Source: Pipra filicauda (lineage: Eukaryota > Chordata > Aves > Passeriformes > Pipridae). Taken from it: 64,000 bases of DNA. Shown here in pieces: positions 59,801 through 64,000 of this stretch; positions within the stretch are counted from its first letter, which is position 1; each line of letters begins with the position of its first letter. The DNA lies in assembly GCF_003945595.2 (NCBI RefSeq), contig NW_024105098.1, positions 2,108,001-2,172,000 on the forward strand, given 5' to 3'. The notes under the pieces are model-generated. The model was not told the DNA's origin and searched no databases. It was given only the letters and a program-made list of their open reading frames with translations. The position numbers were made by a program, and so were the translations under genes.

Positions 59801-62493
59801 CTGAGGGTCGCTTCATCTCTTTTGCTCCAGCGGGTTTCTAGCCCTCATGGGCCATCAGTGGTGCCCTCTGGCAAAGCAGCTTCCTCAGGGAAAAGGTACA
59901 AATAAGAGGGAGAAGAGCTCTGTTGGTGCAGCTGGAAGGAGGAGGCAGCTGCAGCGCCAGCACCTCAGCCCAAAGCAGGCCCTGTGTTGGCAACGTGTGT
60001 TCCTGCACTGCAGATTGGATCGTGTTGCAATTAGCAGACACCATCTGTGGAGGAGGCGCCCAGAGATACCTGAACACTGCTGCAGGTGAGCCCTGTGATA
60101 TCAGGCCAACCTTGTGGAGCCTTTTCCTAAGACAGCTCCCAACTTATCTGGCTGCAGCAGCCTCTCCCTTCGGTCACACACACGCTGATCTGCCACCCCA
60201 TATGCCCTCATGGGGCATCTCAAAATCTCAGCTGGAACACTTGCACCTACATTACATCTCCCTCTCTTTCACAAACACTGTCTCCCAGCACTTCTCCTTG
60301 TACCTCCCTTGTCCCACGCTGTCCCTCCCCAAAAGTCAAATACAGATGCCTCCCTTTTGCTGCACCTCTTCATTTTAGGATTGTCTAAATGTGCTAGAAA
60401 TCTTTTAGTATATTCTAAAAACACCTGATAGAAAAGTCTTCAAAAACCTCCTCTCATTCCATTCTCAGAGGATGAGGGAAACAACCCTGTCATCCACAGC
60501 CCCTTAGAATGCCTTTCATTCTTCCTCATTTCCCCGGAGAGGAAAACTGAACTACTTCAATGGCACTAAATTATCACAGTTGACTCAGGAAAAAACCATT
60601 ACTCACTGGTCATTGTAGGCAGGCAACAGCCAAAAGGGCAAATACCTCCTACCCAAGCAATGCACTGACCTGAGCCTGTTTCGTGGGACTCCTCCCTTTT
60701 TGGCTTCCCAGTTCCTTCCCCTGCCGTGCAGGACAGGATGTGCACTTGGTCACTTTGGAGAAGTGCAGGTGCTCTGCTGCAGGACTGGACACCCAGGCAC
60801 GAGACACATGCACGAGCACATCAGGGCAGGGGACTGTGACTGCAGAGCCAAACACACGTCAGTCATGTGGTGGAAGAGAGCTGTGCTTCAGTCACATGGG
60901 CTTTTAAACACTCCTGAAGGGCTGAACAAAATCACAATAACATAGTTAAGCATTAACTTGCTCTGACTTACCCTGTAAATAGTAGCATGGCTGATTCCCT
61001 TTGTGCTCTGGAAAGGACAGAGCGGTTTTGCTCAGTGAACATTGAGTTAAATTAAGGATGTTGAGATGCAACACGAGTAGTGTACAAATACAAAAATGCT
61101 ACAATATAAAAGACCCTTATAGGCTTTATTGTGCACCAGTTCACTTGGGATAAGGAGCACATGGAGTATGAGAAATTAGCCTGAGCTAACAAACTCAGGA
61201 ATTACAGTGTCAGTTTACCTTGCCTGGCTGGGGATGAATTTGGGTAGGCAGGAATCTCAGGAAGGCCCTTGAGCTGCTGTATCCTGGGTAAGGTGTTATC
61301 TTCCAGAGACTCACAGACCTTTTCTGTCTTTCACCTCTTCCTTTCAGGAAGTCTGAGACATGGCAAATGTGAGAGACTGCTGTTCTTCCCCAGGGAGCTG
61401 GAAATCTTTCCCAGGAGATGCATTGGACTGGCTGAGTTCTCACACTATGCCCAGGTGGGTCTCGGCAAGGTTATGAAAGAGCCAAAAGCACCCAGAACGC
61501 TCCTGTATATGCTTTTCCCTTGGAGACTTGTGGGGTTTGAAAGGCACAGGAACTTTCCCCTTCACTTGAGCTGAGCTTGGATGAGCCCCAAAGAACACAG
61601 AGTAACCCAACATTGTGAAATTATGAAATGTAGGAGACAACACTCATATTTTCTTAGTATCAAAAGAGAGGCCATTATATAATACTTGCTACAGTGGGGG
61701 AACAGGAATGTCTGCTTGGTTCCATGATTACAGGGGAGGCAGTAGCAAGTTAATGCTTAACTACGTCCTTGCGATTTTGTTCAATCCCTCAAAGACTTAA
61801 AAAAAACCCCAAACCAGTCTTGGAGTGGAATCTTGAAGTGGAAAAAGTCTGGAGAGGTTTTATTACATGACACACAGATACCACCCTGTGATCCAATCCA
61901 CTGCCCTGCAAAAGGAGAAATCAGCGCTCTCCAAAGAGGGAGCCTGTCAGTCTGTGAGGAAAAGGGGAGATGCCTGATTGCTCACCCTGCCTCCTACGCC
62001 CTTGCCCTGGTGAAGTCACTGACTGTTCCTGTCCTTGGGTGCTGCTAAATTCCAAGAAGCCAGTGCTTGGCTCTGCCAAAGCCACGCCTGCCTGATGCTG
62101 AGCTGGCAGGGCCAAGCACTGTGGGGATGGTGAATCCCTTGCAAACACCAACTGGGCCTTTATCGGCACAAATGCCAGGTGGGAGCTGGCACAGCCACTG
62201 CTTGTGCTGCTCTGCTGCTGCTCCACTGACACTCTGCTCCTGGTCTTTGAGCCATCCGATGAGACTGAAGCTCCTGCTGCTTCCTGCAGGGCAGTGCCTG
62301 GTGGGTGCTGTAGGGCCAGGGGAGCTGGGCAGCTCCCCTTGTGCAGCCCCTGTACCTCTGCAGGGGCTCCTGCCCACTGCCAAGGGCACCAGAGGTCTGT
62401 ACAACCTCCCGGTGTGTGTGAGATGGGCCATTTTTAACTGGTTATGGACCGTGGGCTCATCACCGTGCCCAGGGTGAAGGTCCCACCTGCCAG

Positions 62494-62668
62494 TCACAGA
62501 AATCACTGAGGCTGGAAAAGATCTCTAAAACCAAGTCCACCCTGTGCCCTTGTCCCTCAGCCCAGAGCACTGAGTGCCATGTTCAGCTGTTCCTTGGACA
62601 TCTCCAGGGATGGGGACTCCACCACCTCCCTGGGCAGCCCCTTCCAGTGCCTGATCACCCTTTTTCTG
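62494..62668 (-). mobile_element. CR1 LINE 3' fragment
   Basis: The plus strand shows GTCACAGAAATCACTGAGGC, TGGAAAAGATCTCTAAAACC, then CCACCACCTCCCTGGGCAGC and CCCTTCCAGTGCCTGATCAC, the reverse complement of CR1. Confidence 0.85.
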
Positions 62669-62676
62669 TGAAGAAA

Positions 62677-62722
62677 GTGCCACAGAACGGATAAGGCTGG
62701 AAAGGACCAGCAGAGGTCACCG
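62677..62722 (-). mobile_element. Second CR1 tail next to the DBR1 promoter
   Basis: CCACAGAACGGATAAGGCTG and GAAAGGACCAGCAGAGGTCA form another reverse-complement CR1 terminus, directly following the previous fragment. Confidence 0.65.
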
Positions 62723-62789
62723 GGCAAGGCCCCCTAGAGCCCGGGGCACCCGGTGATGAAGGGGCTGGCCCAGGGAGCCGTGGTTGGGT

Positions 62790-63025
62790 CTCCCCGGGGG
62801 CAGTGGCTCCGGGGGCGGTGTCTCCCCCGCTCCGTTATGCCCCCACCCTTCGTTGTGTCTCTCCGGGGGCGGTGGTTCCCTCCGTTCCATTGTGTCCCCC
62901 CCGCCCCGCCGTGTCCCCCCCGTTCCATGGTGTCTCCCCTTTCCACGGTGTCCCCCCCGTTCCCCGGTGTCCCCCCTCCCCGCCGTGTCCCCGCCCCGCG
63001 GCTCCCCCGCGGTGTCCCCGGCCCG
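62790..63025 (+). repeat. Degenerate GTGTCCCC array upstream of DBR1
   Basis: GTGTCCC begins at about 62892, 62911, 62948, 62967, 62985 and 63012, with a variant (TGTCTCCCC) at 62931. Spacing is about 17-27 bases, with CCCGTTCC or CCCCGCC between. Related CTCCGGGGGCGGTG repeats precede it from about 62790. Confidence 0.85.
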
Positions 63026-63097
63026 TGTGCCCGCACGGCGCAGGCGCGGCGGTGACGCGGAAGGGCCGCGCGGCGCGTGCCCGGAGCGGCGGCGGCG

Positions 63098-63294
63098 ATG
63101 AAGGTGGCGGTGGCCGGGTGCTGCCACGGCGCCCTGGACAAGATGTACGAGACGCTGGAGCTGCTGCAGCGGCGGCACAACGTGCGGCCCGACCTGCTGC
63201 TGTGCTGCGGGGACTTCCAGGCGGTGCGCAACGAGGCGGACCTGCGCTGCATGGCCGTGCCGGCCAAGTACCGCCACATGCAGACCTTCTACCG
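63098..63294 (+). CDS. DBR1: DBR1 exon 1
   Basis: Codes residues 1-65 plus two bases of Arg66. It contains the first two metal-site motifs. The donor is TACCG|GTGAGC. Confidence 0.96.
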
Positions 63295-63910
63295 GTGAGC
63301 GCCCGGCCCGGCCCGGCCCGGCCCGGCCTCGGCCCCGCGGGCCGGCCGGTGCAGCAGCTGCCGTGTCTCCGCAGGTACTACTCGGGAGAGAAGAAAGCGC
63401 CGGTGCTCACCGTGTTCATCGGCGGCAACCACGAGGCTTCCAACCACCTGCAGGAGCTGCCCTACGGCGGCTGGGTGGCCCCCAACATCTACTACCTGGG
63501 TAAGGGCCCTGCCCTCAGCCCCGGCCTGGACCCGGCCCTTTCCAGCCCCGGCCCGGCCCCGCCGTGTCCCCTCCCGCCGTGTCCCCTCCCGCCGTGTCCC
63601 CTCCCGCCGTGTCCCCTCCCGCCGTGTCCCTCCAGTCCCGACCCCGCCGTGTCCCCTTCAGCCGTGTCCCCTTCAGCCGTGTCCCCTTCAGCCGTGTCCC
63701 CTCCCGCCGTGTCCCCTCCCAGTCCCCCCCGCCGTGTCCCCTGCCGTGTCCCCTTCAGCCGTGTCCCCTTCAGCCGTGCCGCCGTGTCCCCTTCAGCCCT
63801 GTGTGAGCCCGCCGTCCCGTGTCCCGCAGGTTACGCCGGCGTGGTGCGGTTCCGCGGCGTGAGGATAGGCGGCATCTCGGGCATCTTCAAATCTCACGAC
63901 TACCGGAAAG
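63098..63910 (+). CDS. DBR1: DBR1, RNA lariat debranching enzyme (first three exons, partial)
   Basis: DBR1 is a nuclear metallophosphoesterase that cuts the 2'-5' bond of excised intron lariats. Exons are 63098-63294, 63375-63499 and 63830-63910; phases match and introns are GT-AG. They give 134 residues plus one base, about a quarter of the ~544-residue family protein. The start [11 protein letters not shown] is the family's conserved N terminus, and the ATG has G at -3. Visible calcineurin-like phosphoesterase motifs are CCHG (Cys8, His10), CGDFQ (Asp39) and GGNHE (Asn84-His85), positions that in the family bind metal or act at the active site. [20 protein letters not shown] and [16 protein letters not shown] are near-identical to mammals. 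The remaining catalytic histidines and the C-terminal domain lie beyond the window. Confidence 0.97.
63295..63374 (+). other. DBR1: DBR1 intron 1, 80 nt
   Basis: A very short GC-rich intron containing about five GGCCC pentamers. Adenines occur only at 63298, 63353, 63356 and in the terminal AG. It ends TCTCCGCAG. Confidence 0.93.
63375..63499 (+). CDS. DBR1: DBR1 exon 2
   Basis: Codes the end of Arg66, then [20 protein letters not shown] through PNIYYL and one base of Gly108. The acceptor is TCCGCAG|G and the donor CTGG|GTAAGG. Confidence 0.96.
63561..63795 (+). repeat. 15-bp GCCGTGTCCCC minisatellite in DBR1 intron 2
   Basis: About fourteen units beginning GCCGTGTCCCC lie at 63561, 63576, 63591, 63606, 63621, 63646, 63661, 63676, 63691, 63706, 63731, 63743, 63758 and 63781, with a truncated GCCGTGCC at 63773. 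Two variants alternate in blocks, ending CTCCC or CTTCA. The array fills most of the 330-nt intron 2 (63500-63829). Confidence 0.96.
63830..63910 (+). CDS. DBR1: DBR1 exon 3
   Basis: Completes Gly108, then codes [20 protein letters not shown] and SHDYRK plus one base. The acceptor is TCCCGCAG|GT and the donor AAAG|GTACCG. Downstream bases to 64000 are intron. Confidence 0.95.
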
Positions 63911-64000
63911 GTACCGGGACAGCGGGGAGGGAATGCCGTGGGGGTGGGTCTGGCTGTCCTCATCCCCGCTCCAGCTCTTGCGCTGGAAACCTCTGCTGGC

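Larger units (their letters stand above)
59216..62749. other. Spacer between the PPP2R3A and DBR1 CpG islands
   Basis: About 3.5 kb. The left 0.5 kb is a CR1 element and the right end holds two more CR1 pieces. The middle (59.8-62.5 kb) has only short frames without recognisable domains. Confidence 0.65.
62750..63540 (+). promoter_or_regulatory. DBR1: CpG island and promoter of DBR1
   Basis: Extremely GC-rich sequence surrounds the DBR1 start codon and first exon. No TATA box is evident. GGCGCAGGCGCGGC and GACGCGGAAG (an ETS-like GGAAG core at 63058-63062) stand within 50 bases of the ATG. The upstream part is a degenerate tandem array described separately. Confidence 0.75.

Overview
This is nuclear DNA of a bird; the species cannot be named from the window. 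The evidence is a set of vertebrate genes split by GT-AG introns, CpG islands at promoters, and interspersed repeats that are nearly all CR1 LINE fragments, the dominant avian transposon. No bacterial, viral, CRISPR, tRNA or rRNA feature was recognised.

Layout. (1) 1-1524 (+): the 3' part of the MSL2 coding sequence. The window opens inside its large last exon, just before the final zinc ligands of the RING finger. A 3' UTR of about 2.4 kb follows. (2) About 4.0-9.6 kb: spacer between two convergent genes. It holds a 24-bp minisatellite, a 422-codon ATG open frame of doubtful status, and several AATAAA signals on the minus strand. (3) 9872-46714 (-): the complete coding part of PPP2R3A, the B'' regulatory subunit of protein phosphatase 2A. 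I resolved 13 coding exons for the long form (PR130, 1122 aa as assembled) plus the alternative first exon of the short form (PR72, about 518 aa). Reading frame is kept across every junction. (4) 46.8-59.2 kb: 5' intron and CpG-island promoter of PPP2R3A, with a candidate non-coding first exon ending at 58455. (5) 59.3-62.7 kb: spacer with CR1 copies. (6) 62.75-64.0 kb (+): CpG island and first three exons of DBR1, the RNA lariat debranching enzyme, cut by the window end.

The three genes do not form a pathway. MSL2 is an E3 ligase and chromatin protein of the MSL histone H4K16 acetyltransferase complex, PPP2R3A directs PP2A with calcium control, and DBR1 opens intron lariats. MSL2 and PPP2R3A are tail to tail. 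PPP2R3A and DBR1 are head to head, with about 4 kb between their CpG islands.

I found no undescribed biological system. The most interesting observations are three GC-rich tandem arrays sharing a GTGTCCC core at the two neighbouring CpG islands, an 80-nt DBR1 intron with only two plausible branch-point adenosines, overlapping splice donors in PPP2R3A where the upstream choice gives an early stop, CR1 tails lying directly against PPP2R3A splice sites, and the long open frame with an in-frame minisatellite.
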